A DNA stretch of 64,000 bases from Oscillospiraceae bacterium (GCA_902790325.1 CADARP010000007.1:42990-106989); one strand, 5' to 3'; positions 1 to 9,292 are shown, counted from the first letter of the stretch. Notes: generated by a model from the sequence alone, not told the origin. A program made the numbers and translations.

Positions 1-1
1 G

Positions 2-469
2 CGGCTCGCGGACATCCGCCCCGACTGCAGGGTCGAGACGATACAGGCGTTTTATCTGCCGGAAAACGGCGGCGATTTCTTTCAGGGCGAGTACGACTAC
101 ATCGCGGACGCCATCGACACGGTCGCGGCCAAGATCGATCTTGCCGTGCGCGCCGAGCGGATGGGCGTACCGATCCTCTCGTGCATGGGCACGGGCAACA
201 AGCTGCATCCCGAGCGGCTGCGCATTTCGGATATCCAAAAGACGAGCGTCTGTCCGCTGTGCCGCGTGATGCGGTACGAGCTGCGGCAGCGCGGCATCAA
301 GCACCTGAACGTCGTCTGGTCGGACGAAACGCCGCTGGAGCCGCTGTTCTGCGGCGAGGACGTGACGCGCCGGCGCGGACTGCCGGGCAGCACCTCTTTC
401 GTGCCTGCGGCGGCGGGAATGCTCATGGCGAGCAGGATCATTCTGGATTTGACAGGGGAGACACGATGA
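2..469 (+). CDS. tcdA: tRNA threonylcarbamoyladenosine dehydratase, C-terminal part
   Basis: The open frame enters from outside the window and ends at TGA 467-469. It matches the C-terminal part of the ThiF/E1-like enzymes TcdA/CsdL, which use ATP to cyclise N6-threonylcarbamoyladenosine at position 37 of ANN-decoding tRNAs. Recognisable signatures are DTVAAKIDLA, the strand-loop MGTGNKLHP, and CPLCRVMRYELR with its CxxC pair, followed by VVWSDE and GSTSFVPAAAG near the end. The N-terminal Rossmann fold and the ATP-binding Gly-rich loop lie upstream of the window. The stop overlaps the start of the next gene (ATGA at 466-469), so the two are probably translationally coupled, though their functions are unrelated. 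Identification rests on remembered family motifs. Confidence 0.88.
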   Translation, partial: RLADIRPDCRVETIQAFYLPENGGDFFQGEYDYIADAIDTVAAKIDLAVRAERMGVPILSCMGTGNKLHPERLRISDIQKTSVCPLCRVMRYELRQRGIKHLNVVWSDETPLEPLFCGEDVTRRRGLPGSTSFVPAAAGMLMASRIILDLTGETR

Positions 470-2064
470 AAATGAAACCGATTCGGCGGATGCTGGTGCG
501 GGGACTTGCGCTCGCGCTTGTTCTCCTGTGCGCCGGGTGCGGCGGCAAAACGGAAACCGACCCGACAGACGTGTCGCAGACAGAACCGCTGACGGACACG
601 GCGCAGATCCGCTACAACGATCTGCGTCTTGCGTACGCGCGCGGAGACAAGCTCGATCCGTTTCTGGCCAAAACCACGGTCAACCGCCAGCTCACCACGC
701 TGCTGTACGACAGTCTGTTTACGGTGGACGAGCATTTTGAGGCGAAGCCCCTGCTGGCAAAGGAGTATTCCACGGACGGTCTGACGGTGACCGTGTCGGT
801 CAACAGCGACGTGCGCTTCACGGACGGCACATACATGACGACGGCGGACATCCTTTATTCGTTCGAGCTGGCAAAGGAAGCGGACGCGTACAAGGCGCGC
901 TTGCAGAACTTCGAGTCCGCGTCGGCCGTCGGTGCGAACCAACTGCTGTTCACGCTCGAGTCGCCCGATCCGAACGCCGCGGCGTGCCTCGATTTCCCGA
1001 TCATCAAGACCGGTACGTCGGCCGACGACCGCAAAAAGGCCGCCGAGGAATCCAAACAGGAGAACACGCCGAAGACGACCGATCAGGTTCTGCCGGTGGG
1101 CAGCGGCCGGTATGTGCTGCGGTACGAAGAAAACGAAAACGATCCCGTTCTGGTCGCGTACAGCGATCGGTTCAAGGGGTTCTTCCCGGCGATGAGCGTC
1201 ATCCATCTGGTCAACGTCACCGATTCATCCGCGCTGTTTTACAGCCTGGAGATCGGCAACATCAGCTTTGCGTTCGACGATCTCTCCGGCGGGAAATACA
1301 CGCGTGTCAACGCGACCATCTCCGAATACCCGATGAACAATCTCATCTATCTCGGCATGAACCAGGACGACGCCGCGCTGGCGAACACGTTTGTGCGGCA
1401 GGCGGTCTGTGCCGCGATCGACCGGCAGGACATCCTGAACGTGGCGTTCCAAGGTCACGCGACGGTGACGCACACGCCGTTCAATCCGCTGTGGACGGCA
1501 GCCGCCGAGTATGAGACGTCGCACGACGACTCGGGCGCGGACGCGCTCACCATCCTGAAGGAAAACGGCTTCGACAAGATCAATACCTACGGCGTGCGCA
1601 ACAACGGACGCATCAGTATGAGCTTCGACCTGCTCGTGGCGGAGGACAACGATTTCAAGCTGATGGCGGCGCAGCAGATCGCCAAAAAGCTCAACGCGCT
1701 GAACATCAAGGTGCGCATCACGACGCTTCCGAAACAGGATTACCTGAACGCGGTGGAGCTGGGCAAGTTCGATCTGTATATCGGCGAGATCAGCCTGACG
1801 CCGAACATGAACCTCGACGTGTTCTTCGGCGGGTCCGGCGCGGCGGCGCACGGCATCTGGAACAAGACGGCCGCCGACGCGTATCACGAATATCTCGCGG
1901 GCGAGATGAATCTCGACGCGTTCATGGAAGCGTTCAACAGCGACATGCCGTTTATCCCGCTTTGCTACCGCAAGGGGATCGTGGCGAGCGTCAAGGAGCT
2001 GCAGGGCGCGCAGCAGGCGTATGTCGGCGATCTGTTTGCGGACATCGAGGACTGGCATTTCTGA
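466..2064 (+). CDS. ABC transporter substrate-binding lipoprotein, family 5 (oligopeptide/dipeptide type)
   Basis: A 532-residue extracytoplasmic solute-binding protein. Residues 1-24 are a lipoprotein signal peptide: basic start, hydrophobic run ALALVLLCAG, and the lipidated Cys at about position 25. The mature part has the two-lobe architecture of SBP family 5 (OppA/DppA/NikA): an RYNDLRLAYA-type first strand, FTDGTYMTTADILYSFE (the family hallmark 'F.DG..ltA.Dv.fs'), and a C-terminal part with FDLYIGEISL and MPFIPLCYRKG. The length is typical. It starts at the ATG that overlaps the tcdA stop. No permease or ATPase genes lie next to it, so the substrate cannot be inferred; peptides are the usual ligands, but nickel or sugar oligomers occur in the family. 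Confidence 0.88.
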   Translation: MKMKPIRRMLVRGLALALVLLCAGCGGKTETDPTDVSQTEPLTDTAQIRYNDLRLAYARGDKLDPFLAKTTVNRQLTTLLYDSLFTVDEHFEAKPLLAKEYSTDGLTVTVSVNSDVRFTDGTYMTTADILYSFELAKEADAYKARLQNFESASAVGANQLLFTLESPDPNAAACLDFPIIKTGTSADDRKKAAEESKQENTPKTTDQVLPVGSGRYVLRYEENENDPVLVAYSDRFKGFFPAMSVIHLVNVTDSSALFYSLEIGNISFAFDDLSGGKYTRVNATISEYPMNNLIYLGMNQDDAALANTFVRQAVCAAIDRQDILNVAFQGHATVTHTPFNPLWTAAAEYETSHDDSGADALTILKENGFDKINTYGVRNNGRISMSFDLLVAEDNDFKLMAAQQIAKKLNALNIKVRITTLPKQDYLNAVELGKFDLYIGEISLTPNMNLDVFFGGSGAAAHGIWNKTAADAYHEYLAGEMNLDAFMEAFNSDMPFIPLCYRKGIVASVKELQGAQQAYVGDLFADIEDWHF

Positions 2065-2112
2065 GCGTCTTTCACGCGCAGACACCCCGCGCGGGTGCAA
2101 CAGGAGTATGCA

Positions 2113-4149
2113 ATGGAACTGAAAACCGATATCCAGTATCTCAAGGGCGTTGGCGAAAAGCGTGCGCAGCTTCTGCGGAAGCTGGGCGTGTACACCGTCG
2201 GCGACCTTTTGCATTTTTATCCGCGCTCGTATGAAGACTGGTCGCAGATCGTGTCCATCGAAGACGCGCGCATCGGCGAGGTCTGCTGCGTGCGTGCGAT
2301 CGTGGACAGAAAACCGGTCGGCGCGCGCATCCGGCAGGGATTGACGCTGTACAAGACGGACGTCACCGACGGCAGGAGCATCATGCAGATCACCATTTTC
2401 AACAACCGTTTCCTCGCGGACAAGCTTGAGGCGGGAGAGGAATATCTGTTTTACGGGCGTGTCGGCGGAAGCCTGTGGAAGAAAGAGATGAACACGCCCC
2501 TCGCCGAAAAAGCCGAGGGCGGCAAAAGGATACGCCCCATCTACCGACAGACGGAGGGGATGACGTCGCGCACGATCGAGCGGCTGGAGGCGACCGCGCT
2601 CGACGGGTGCGTATCGCAGTGCCCCGAAACGCTGCCCGCGTGGATACGCGACAAATACTGCCTGTGCGCGATCGAGAACAGTTTGCGGGACGTGCATTTC
2701 CCGCCCGACATGGACTACGCTTCCCATGCGCGGCGGCGGCTGATGTTTGAGGAGCTGCTGACGCTGACGCTGGGTATGCGCCTTTTGCGCGGCCGGAACC
2801 GCGCACGCACCAGTTTCCGTGTGCAGACGGACGAGACGGCGCGTTTCATCGAAAAACTGCCGTTCCGGCTGACAAACGCGCAGCGCCGCGCCATTGAAGC
2901 GATCACGGCGGATATGGCGCAGGATGCGCCGATGAACCGGCTCCTGCAGGGCGACGTCGGTTCGGGCAAGACGGTCGTTGCGGCCGCCGCGGTCTACAAT
3001 GCCGTACAGAGCGGAATGCAGTGCGCGCTCATGGCGCCGACGGAAATCCTCGCCATGCAGCACTTCGAGACCATGAGAAAGTTTTTTGCGCCTTTTGATC
3101 TGCGCGTTGCGCTGCTGACCGGGTCCACGCGCGCGGCGGAAAAGAAGAAGATCTACGCCTGCCTGCAGGCGGGCGAGATCGATCTGCTGGTCGGCACACA
3201 CGCGCTGCTGACGCCGGACGTTACGTTTCGCAGACTCGGTCTTGTGATCACGGACGAGCAGCACCGTTTCGGTGTGGAGCAGCGCGCCGCGCTGGGCAAA
3301 AAAGGCGAAGACCCGCATATTCTCGTCATGTCCGCAACGCCCATCCCGCGCACGCTGGCGCTGATGATCTACGGCGATCTGGACGTGTCCGTGCTGGACG
3401 AGCTGCCGCCCGGACGAAAACCGGTCAGGACATACGCCGTGACGGGCGAAAAACGGGAACGCGCGCTGGGCTACGTGCGCGATCATCTCGACAGGGGACT
3501 GCAGGGGTATATCGTCTGCCCGCTCGTCGAGGAAGGGGAAACGCCGATGGCAGCGGCAGAAGAATATGCCGCCGAACTGCGCAGCGGCGCATTTCATGAT
3601 TACAATGTGGGACTGCTGCACGGACGGATGCGCCCGAAGGAAAAGGAAGCGGTCATGCGCGCGTTCGCATCGGGCGAGGTGCGCCTGCTGGTCTCCACGA
3701 CCGTGATCGAAGTCGGCGTGGACGTGCCCAACGCGGTCATCATGGTGATCGAGAACGCGGAGCGTTTCGGTCTGTCGCAGCTGCATCAGCTTCGCGGTCG
3801 GATCGGACGCGGCCGGGAAAGCTCGACGTGCATCCTCATCTCCGACGCGCAGAACGACGAGGCGCTGCGCCGTCTGCGCATCATGACGCAGACGAACGAC
3901 GGATTCAGAATTGCCGACGAGGATCTGCGCATGCGCGGCCCCGGCGACTTTTTCGGCGCGCGGCAGCACGGTCTGCCGGAACTGAAGATCGCCGACCTTG
4001 TCTCCGAAACGCAGCTCGTGCACGAAGCGGGCGCGTGCGCCGAGGAACTGCTGCGGCGCGATCCCGACCTGTCCGAGGCCGTACACCGTCCGCTGCGCGC
4101 GGCGGTGGAGACGCTCTGGGGCGGCGTCGGCAGCAGCGGCATGAACTGA
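2113..4149 (+). CDS. recG: ATP-dependent DNA helicase RecG
   Basis: A 678-residue superfamily 2 helicase that remodels stalled replication forks and branch-migrates Holliday junctions. It begins with the wedge/OB region (LKGVGEKRAQLLRKLG, then FYPRSYED). Walker A is GDVGSGKT near residue 280, the DEQH box is near 381 (DEQHRFG), motif III is SATPIPRT, and motif VI is QLHQLRGRIGRG near 555. The C-terminal TRG region is recognisable (FGARQHG). The start is ATG 2113, with AGGAG at 2102-2106 six bases upstream; an in-frame GTG at 2095 lies before the ribosome binding site and is less likely. The next gene has its own promoter. Confidence 0.96.
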   Translation: MELKTDIQYLKGVGEKRAQLLRKLGVYTVGDLLHFYPRSYEDWSQIVSIEDARIGEVCCVRAIVDRKPVGARIRQGLTLYKTDVTDGRSIMQITIFNNRFLADKLEAGEEYLFYGRVGGSLWKKEMNTPLAEKAEGGKRIRPIYRQTEGMTSRTIERLEATALDGCVSQCPETLPAWIRDKYCLCAIENSLRDVHFPPDMDYASHARRRLMFEELLTLTLGMRLLRGRNRARTSFRVQTDETARFIEKLPFRLTNAQRRAIEAITADMAQDAPMNRLLQGDVGSGKTVVAAAAVYNAVQSGMQCALMAPTEILAMQHFETMRKFFAPFDLRVALLTGSTRAAEKKKIYACLQAGEIDLLVGTHALLTPDVTFRRLGLVITDEQHRFGVEQRAALGKKGEDPHILVMSATPIPRTLALMIYGDLDVSVLDELPPGRKPVRTYAVTGEKRERALGYVRDHLDRGLQGYIVCPLVEEGETPMAAAEEYAAELRSGAFHDYNVGLLHGRMRPKEKEAVMRAFASGEVRLLVSTTVIEVGVDVPNAVIMVIENAERFGLSQLHQLRGRIGRGRESSTCILISDAQNDEALRRLRIMTQTNDGFRIADEDLRMRGPGDFFGARQHGLPELKIADLVSETQLVHEAGACAEELLRRDPDLSEAVHRPLRAAVETLWGGVGSSGMN

Positions 4150-4152
4150 CGC

Positions 4153-4181
4153 TTGCATTTTGCGCCGTTTTCTGGTATACT
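4153..4181 (+). promoter_or_regulatory. Sigma-A promoter of the M23 peptidase gene
   Basis: TTGCAT at 4153-4158 and TATACT at 4176-4181 are separated by 17 bases, with a TG dinucleotide one base before the -10 (extended -10). It lies just after the recG stop and 38 bases before the next start codon, so the envelope gene can be transcribed independently of recG. Confidence 0.7.
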
Positions 4182-4218
4182 ATTTCAGTTGATTTTTTGA
4201 GAACAGGAGGTGCGGCGG

Positions 4219-5892
4219 ATGATCCGTGCGATCACATACTTCGGCTTGAGCGTGCAGTGGCACGGCAGACATCTGCTGCGCCGTTTTGCGCGGGCGCTGC
4301 GCAGCCCCGTGCTGTATGTGTTCTCGTGGTTCTACATCCTGTTCGCCGCGCTCGACTTTTTCTTTGCGCGTTCGGCGCGCAATTTCCGCGCGGAATGGAA
4401 GTTCCTGCGCGCCGAGATGCACAGCGTCTCCGATAACCTGAACCGCGCGTGGAAGAAAAGCACGACCACGTGGCTGTCCGTGTTCGGCCACTATATCGCC
4501 AAGGCATTCCGGCGGCATCGCCGGCTGTTCAAGGCCGCGGCAAACACGGCGCTTCCGCTGCTGATGGCCGTTGTGCTCGTGATGGAGGTCCACCAATGGC
4601 AGAGCTTTACCTATGCGCTGCGCGTGATCTATGACGGGAAGACGATCGGGTATATTGCGAACGAATCCGTTTATCTGCAGGCGCGCAATCTCGCGGTCGA
4701 GAAGCTTTCTGTCGGCCTGGGCGAGAACGAACGCGCCGATGTGCTCGACGCGCCGAAGTACGAACTGTCGCTTGTGCCGATCAACAAGATGGTCGACACG
4801 TCCATGCTCAGCGACAACCTCATCCGCGCCAGCGACGCCAACATCACAAACGCCTGCGGCGTGTTTATTGACGGAGAATTCCTCTGCGCCGTGAAGAACG
4901 AAAACGACGCGCGCAGCGTCTTCAACGCAATTCTGGAAGCGCAGCCGGCGAGAACGGGCGAAACGGCGGGCTTTTTGGAATCGGTGGATTACGTGCAGGG
5001 TCTTTACCCAGACAACGAAAACACGATGTGGGACGCGCAGAAACTCGTTCAGGTTCTCTCCAACGACAAGCGCCCCGCGCAGTACTATACGGCACAGAGC
5101 GGCGACTCGTTCTCCAAGATCGCGTCGGATCACCATCTGACGATCAGCGAACTGAAGGCGCTCAATCCCCAGGTCGGCGATTCGATCTTCATCGGCACCG
5201 AACTGCTTGTGGCAAAAGCGTCGCGGTATGTCACGCCGAAGATCGTGCGTACCGAGGTGCGTACCGAGGAGATCGACTTCAAGACCGAAACGTCCCGGAA
5301 CGCCAAGCTCTTCTCCGGCGACCGCCGCATCATTCAGCAGGGACGCAAGGGCGTCGACAAGGTCACGGTGCGCATCACGACCGTGGGCGGCGTGGTGTAC
5401 GACTGGGAGGAGATCGACCGCGTAACGGTGTCGGAGCCGGTCGACGAAAAGGTCGAGATCGGTACCGCCAAGTCGGGCGTCGCCGGATTCTACGGCGGCA
5501 GCATTTCCGCGCGCGGCTTTATGTGGCCTGCGCCGACGGCGCGCATGATCAGCCAGTATTTCGGACACAACGGACACAAGGGTCTGGACATCACGACCAG
5601 CGGCGCTTACGGCAGACCGATCGTTGCGGCTGCGTCCGGCGTGGTCGAGATCGCCGGTTCGACCGGTAACAGCTACGGTCAGTATGTGCTGATCGACCAC
5701 GGAAACGGTATCAAGACGCGCTATGCGCACTGCGTGACGGGTTCCATCCGCGTGCGTCCCGGACAGCGCGTGACCGCAGGCCAGCAGATCGCGTCCATCG
5801 GCTCAACGGGCAACTCCACCGGTCCGCACCTGCACTTTGAGGTGATCGTCAACGGCGGCGTGACGAACCCGCTCAACTACGTTTCCAGGTAA
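4219..5892 (+). CDS. LysM-G5-M23 domain peptidoglycan metallopeptidase
   Basis: A 557-residue envelope protein. Two hydrophobic segments occur near the N-terminus (about 32-50 and 109-125), the second probably the membrane anchor. They are followed by a LysM peptidoglycan-binding motif (about 290-335, YYTAQSGDSFSKIA), a G5 domain (about 341-417) and a C-terminal M23/LytM endopeptidase domain (about 448-548). Zinc ligands of the M23 fold are visible: His and Asp in HKGLD (about 453 and 457) and the HLHFE motif (about 537-541). The enzyme probably cuts peptide cross-bridges of peptidoglycan during growth or division. ATG 4219 is chosen because AGGAGG at 4205-4210 is eight bases upstream; GTG 4210 overlaps that site. 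It is flanked by its own promoter and a terminator, so it is a single-gene unit. Confidence 0.92.
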   Translation: MIRAITYFGLSVQWHGRHLLRRFARALRSPVLYVFSWFYILFAALDFFFARSARNFRAEWKFLRAEMHSVSDNLNRAWKKSTTTWLSVFGHYIAKAFRRHRRLFKAAANTALPLLMAVVLVMEVHQWQSFTYALRVIYDGKTIGYIANESVYLQARNLAVEKLSVGLGENERADVLDAPKYELSLVPINKMVDTSMLSDNLIRASDANITNACGVFIDGEFLCAVKNENDARSVFNAILEAQPARTGETAGFLESVDYVQGLYPDNENTMWDAQKLVQVLSNDKRPAQYYTAQSGDSFSKIASDHHLTISELKALNPQVGDSIFIGTELLVAKASRYVTPKIVRTEVRTEEIDFKTETSRNAKLFSGDRRIIQQGRKGVDKVTVRITTVGGVVYDWEEIDRVTVSEPVDEKVEIGTAKSGVAGFYGGSISARGFMWPAPTARMISQYFGHNGHKGLDITTSGAYGRPIVAAASGVVEIAGSTGNSYGQYVLIDHGNGIKTRYAHCVTGSIRVRPGQRVTAGQQIASIGSTGNSTGPHLHFEVIVNGGVTNPLNYVSR

Positions 5893-5954
5893 AAACAAAA
5901 AACAGAACAGCGGCTGCATGAGGTTTACGCCCCGGCAGCCGCTGCTTTTCTATT
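5893..5954. terminator. Bidirectional intrinsic terminator
   Basis: A perfect 10-bp stem (CAGCGGCTGC 5908-5917 with GCAGCCGCTG 5935-5944) has a T-rich tail on the plus side (CTTTTCTATTT) and, read on the minus strand, TTCTGTTTTTTGTTTTT. It lies between two converging genes and can stop transcription from both. Confidence 0.85.
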
Positions 5955-5960
5955 TCTTAT

Positions 5961-8126
5961 TTACTTGAAGTACAGCGTGTAGCTCTCGCCGTCGCTGTTT
6001 GCCTTGCCGGTCAGGTTCAGTCCGGCATGCATCAGGAATGCGCCGGAATACGTTTCGCCGTCCTGCTCGCACGTGTATTCGCGGTCGGGATCGAGCCCCT
6101 TGAAGCGGATCATACGCTGGCTGCCGTCGATCCCGTGCGCGCACACGAATGTGAACAGCATCTCGCTCTTGTCCGCGGAGACGATCTCCCATGCGGCGTA
6201 ATACGGATTCTCGAACGGGCTGACGATGCGGTACAGCTCGCCCGAACGGATCAGGTCGTAATACTTGTGGTAGTCCGCGACCTGCCGGCGGACGATCGTC
6301 TTTTCCTCCTCCGTCAGCTTGCGCGGGTCGAGCTCGTATCCGAACGTGCCCCACATTGCGACGTTGCCTTTGGTCTCGTAGCCCGTGCGGCTGCACGCGG
6401 AGACGTGCGCGCCCATGGTCGAGGCGGGATAGCAGATCGACGTGCCGAACTGGATGGTCAGACGCTCGATGGGATCGGTGTTGTCGCTCGTCCAGATCTG
6501 CGGCGAGAACGCCAGGATCGCCGGATCGAACCGTCCGCCGCCGCCGGAGCAGCCCTCGAACAGGATGTTCGGGAACGTCGTGACAAGGCGGTTCATCAGA
6601 TCGTATGTGCCGAGGATGAAACGGTGATGGAACTCCTTCTGCCGTTCGGGCGGCAGAAGCGCGGAACCGGCGTCGGTGATGCTGCGGTTGAAGTCCCACT
6701 TGAGGTATTCGATGTTGTTTTCCGACAGAACTTTGTACATCTGCTGCCAGATGTTGTCGCGCACGTCCTCGCGCGAGACGTCCAGCACGTATTGCCAGCG
6801 GCTCTGCATGGGTACGCGGCTCGGCACATGGACGTGCCAGTCCGGATGCGCGCGGAACAGGTCGGAGTCGGGCGAGATCATCTCCGGTTCGTACCAGATG
6901 CCGAACTTCACACCCGCGTCATTCACGCTTTTCACGAGACGGCCGAGACCGCCGACGAGTTTGTCCTCGTTGACGTACCAGTCGCCGAGCGAACTGTGGT
7001 CGTCGTTCCGTTTGCCGAACCAGCCGTCGTCCATGACGAGCAGCTCGATGCCCAGATCCTTGGCTGCCTTGGCAAAGTCGATCAGCTTTTCGCTGTCAAA
7101 ATCGAAGTACGCGGCTTCCCAACTGTTGATGAGCAGGGGACGCTTGGCGGTCTTGTACTTGCCGCGGATCAGATTGTTGTTGTAGAAGCGGTGGAAGATG
7201 CGGCTCATTTCGCCCAGACCCTTGTCGGTGAACACGCTGACCGCTTCGGGCGCGTAGAATGTGTCGCCCGGCTCGAGCGTCCACTCGAAACTCTCTGGAT
7301 TGATGCCCAGCAGGTAGCGCGTCGCGCCGTTCGTGTCGCACTCGGCGAGCGAGGCGAAGTTGCCGGAATAGACAAGGTTGAAGCCGTACACCTCGCCAAA
7401 GTCCTCGGTCGCGCCGCTGCGCATGAGAACGGTGGCGGAGTTCTGTTCATGGCTCGTCACGCCCCGCATACTCTGCACGCCCTGCAGACCGTGGGCGAGC
7501 GGGCGGCGTTCGAGTGTGCGTTCCTTGACGTGCCGGCCGTAGAACGTGAGCAGATCGTAGTCCATCGTCGGCAGGCCGAGGCTGAGACTGAACACGCGCT
7601 CGATGTACATCGTTTTATCGGATGTGTTCGTCACGCGGACGCTGCGCGTCATAACGGGCTGGTCGCAAAAGACCGTGTAGACGAGCGTCGCCATCGCGCC
7701 GGTCACGGGATCGAGCACGTCGATCTCGAGCGTCTCGGCTTCGTCGTCCGAGACCGCGTATGTCGTCGGCAGGCCGGGGATCGGCTGCTTGCCCTTGTAG
7801 ATGCGGTGCGCGCGGTAGCGCAGGTCGGTCACGTTGTTGCCGTCGGCGTTGCGGACGGCGATGGCGGCAATGCGGAAATCACCCGCGCCGGGACCGCTGT
7901 ATTCCATCGGCGAAGTATCGGGTGAGAATCCGTTGTGTCCGAACACGGGATTGGCGGGCGAGAATGCCACCGCACGCTTGATGAAGCTGTCGAAGTGCAT
8001 GTCGGGGATCTTCGCGCCGTAGTACAGCCCGAGGAGATAGTCCTCGTCGTAAACGCCGATCACATAGCTTGTGTCGGACGTGTCGAGTTTGAACAGCCGT
8101 TTTTGTTCGTCAAATACAATACTCAT
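5961..8126 (-). CDS. Alpha-galactosidase, glycoside hydrolase family 36
   Basis: A 721-residue retaining alpha-galactosidase that removes terminal alpha-galactosyl units from raffinose-family oligosaccharides, galactomannan or host glycans. The GH36 architecture is complete: N-terminal beta-sandwich, a (beta/alpha)8 barrel from about residue 330, and a C-terminal beta domain. The catalytic nucleophile is Asp478 in YLKWDFNRS and the acid/base is Asp548 in WTSDNTDPIERL; both fall at the numbering I recall for Geobacillus stearothermophilus AgaA. CSGGGGRFD (about 526-534) is the sugar-binding loop. There is no signal peptide, so the enzyme is cytoplasmic and acts on imported sugars. The start is supported by AAAGGA upstream on the minus strand. 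It is the second gene of a two-gene operon behind a GH16 enzyme. Confidence 0.96.
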   Translation of the reverse strand: MSIVFDEQKRLFKLDTSDTSYVIGVYDEDYLLGLYYGAKIPDMHFDSFIKRAVAFSPANPVFGHNGFSPDTSPMEYSGPGAGDFRIAAIAVRNADGNNVTDLRYRAHRIYKGKQPIPGLPTTYAVSDDEAETLEIDVLDPVTGAMATLVYTVFCDQPVMTRSVRVTNTSDKTMYIERVFSLSLGLPTMDYDLLTFYGRHVKERTLERRPLAHGLQGVQSMRGVTSHEQNSATVLMRSGATEDFGEVYGFNLVYSGNFASLAECDTNGATRYLLGINPESFEWTLEPGDTFYAPEAVSVFTDKGLGEMSRIFHRFYNNNLIRGKYKTAKRPLLINSWEAAYFDFDSEKLIDFAKAAKDLGIELLVMDDGWFGKRNDDHSSLGDWYVNEDKLVGGLGRLVKSVNDAGVKFGIWYEPEMISPDSDLFRAHPDWHVHVPSRVPMQSRWQYVLDVSREDVRDNIWQQMYKVLSENNIEYLKWDFNRSITDAGSALLPPERQKEFHHRFILGTYDLMNRLVTTFPNILFEGCSGGGGRFDPAILAFSPQIWTSDNTDPIERLTIQFGTSICYPASTMGAHVSACSRTGYETKGNVAMWGTFGYELDPRKLTEEEKTIVRRQVADYHKYYDLIRSGELYRIVSPFENPYYAAWEIVSADKSEMLFTFVCAHGIDGSQRMIRFKGLDPDREYTCEQDGETYSGAFLMHAGLNLTGKANSDGESYTLYFK

Positions 8127-8141
8127 GCCAATTTCCTTTCT

Positions 8142-9062
8142 TTACGGTTTCTGATAGATTTTAACATAATCCACGATGTACTGCGTGGTAAAGTCCTGCG
8201 TGAGCGTGTCGGGAAACTCGTCGGGAATCTCCAGCGAAACGATGACTTCCTCCGGCACCTCGGAAACGCCGCTGCCGAACGAGGTGCGCGCGCTTTCGAC
8301 GCCGTTGATGTAGAAAATGTATTCGTCTTCCGTCCATTCGACGCCGTAGGTGTTGTAAGCGTCATAGATATCCTTGCCCAGGAAGCTGCCGAGCATGCGC
8401 GAGTCGATGTGTTCGGGATCGTCGTCCCAGCCGTTGCAGTGAACGGTCTGCGTGACGGCGTCGCGGTTGCGCGGCAGGACCGCGTCGTACGCAAACGATT
8501 CAAAGATGTCGATCTCGGCGCCGCCGATGCCGCCGCGGGAGATCTCGTGGTCGTAGGGATTGGACGCCTGGATCCAGAACGCGCTCCAGAAGCCGGTGCC
8601 TTTGTTGATCTTGCAGCGGATCTCATAGTAGCCGCGCAGATATTTCTGCCGCAGGGAGATCATGCCGGCATACCAGCCTGCGCCGTACGTGCCTGTTTCG
8701 TCGCTGCGGTATTCGCCCGTGAGGATCAGATTGCCGTCCTTCAACTGTACCTGCGAGGGCGCGTTGAAGCCGTTGCGGCGCGCGCCGCTTGCGCGGTACT
8801 GCCACGCGTCAGTGTCGAGCGTGTCGCCCTCGAATTCGTCGCAGAACACCTCCCGGTATTCGTTCAGATCGAGCTTCTGTCCGTACACGGGGTACGGCGT
8901 GTCGAAGATCGCGCCGCATAAAAGCTGCGCCGTGATGAGCAGAACGGCGGGCAGCGTGCGCAGCGAAACGGTTTTCCACAGCTTGCCGATGCGGAAAAAG
9001 CCGTCCTTCTGTCGGTACGCGAAGTGCAGTTTGTCCATCAGCTTATCCAGAAAATCGTACAT
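8142..9062 (-). CDS. Glycoside hydrolase family 16 (beta-glucanase/galactanase type)
   Basis: A 306-residue enzyme with the GH16 signature GGAEIDIFES; Glu183, Asp185 and Glu188 form the catalytic triad, with Glu183 the expected nucleophile. The spacing EIDIFE is the beta-bulge form typical of laminarinases, lichenases and agarases, so the substrate is a beta-1,3 or mixed-linkage glucan or a galactan. A hydrophobic segment at about 36-52 is likely a signal anchor, placing the catalytic domain outside the cell. ATG 9062 follows a strong site (GGGAGGTGAT on the minus strand); longer starts would run into the promoter. The alpha-galactosidase starts 15 bases after the stop, so external depolymerisation and internal debranching are encoded together. 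Confidence 0.93.
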   Translation of the reverse strand: MYDFLDKLMDKLHFAYRQKDGFFRIGKLWKTVSLRTLPAVLLITAQLLCGAIFDTPYPVYGQKLDLNEYREVFCDEFEGDTLDTDAWQYRASGARRNGFNAPSQVQLKDGNLILTGEYRSDETGTYGAGWYAGMISLRQKYLRGYYEIRCKINKGTGFWSAFWIQASNPYDHEISRGGIGGAEIDIFESFAYDAVLPRNRDAVTQTVHCNGWDDDPEHIDSRMLGSFLGKDIYDAYNTYGVEWTEDEYIFYINGVESARTSFGSGVSEVPEEVIVSLEIPDEFPDTLTQDFTTQYIVDYVKIYQKP

Positions 9063-9080
9063 GCGTATCACCTCCCGACT

Positions 9081-9109
9081 ATTGTAGCATAGCCGTCTGC
9101 GTGAATCAA
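9081..9109 (-). promoter_or_regulatory. Promoter of the GH16-GH36 operon
   Basis: Read on the minus strand, TTGATT and TACAAT are separated by 17 bases (-10 at 9081-9086, -35 at 9104-9109). It points away from the riboswitch promoter, whose -35 begins 18 bases beyond this -35. Confidence 0.65.
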
Positions 9110-9127
9110 GCGGCGGCGAAAAAAAAC

Positions 9128-9156
9128 TTGACATCGTTTTGGCGGTGTGGTAAACT
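9128..9156 (+). promoter_or_regulatory. Promoter of the riboswitch-ATPase transcript
   Basis: TTGACA at 9128-9133 and TAAACT at 9151-9156 have a 17-base spacer and an extended -10 TG. Transcription should begin near 9163, a few bases before the aptamer. Confidence 0.8.
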
Positions 9157-9160
9157 GTTT

Positions 9161-9292
9161 GCATAACAAAGGGGAGTAGCTTGAGGGCTTGGCCCGAGCT
9201 GCCTGTCAACAACCGACGCCACGCGTCTGGCAGTCAGCCCAGATCCGGAAGCAAGACCTTTGACGGAGCGCGTCTCTGTCAAGGGTCTTTTT
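9161..9292 (+). promoter_or_regulatory. yybP-ykoY manganese riboswitch with overlapping terminator
   Basis: The two conserved ends of the yybP-ykoY aptamer are present: AAAGGGGAGTAGC at 9168-9180 and GCAAGACCTTT at 9251-9261. CAAAGG (9167-9172) can pair with CCTTTG (9257-9262) as stem P1. The same CCTTTGAC (9257-9264) can instead pair with GTCAAGGG (9278-9285), followed by TCTTTTT (9286-9292), as an intrinsic terminator. The two pairings exclude each other, so ligand-stabilised P1 should prevent termination: an ON switch. The family is known to bind Mn2+ and to control P-type ATPases, MntP and TerC exporters, which fits the gene behind it. Confidence 0.93.

Noticed and set aside
2095..2112. 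GTG 2095 as recG start
   Set aside because: AGGAG at 2102-2106 lies downstream of it and serves ATG 2113.
1225..4158. 977-residue open frame on the minus strand
   Set aside because: It is antisense to the binding-protein and recG genes, Arg/His-rich, without a ribosome binding site: a GC-rich shadow frame. The same holds for the long frames at 6027-7925, 9299-11467, 36967-39039, 39293-41572 and 56927-59047.
9165..9292. Possible SRP RNA (small type), because of GGAAGCA near a loop
   Set aside because: The paired ends GGGGAGTAGC and GCAAGACC with a following terminator and a P-type ATPase gene fit yybP-ykoY far better; the SRP tetraloop motif is not complete.
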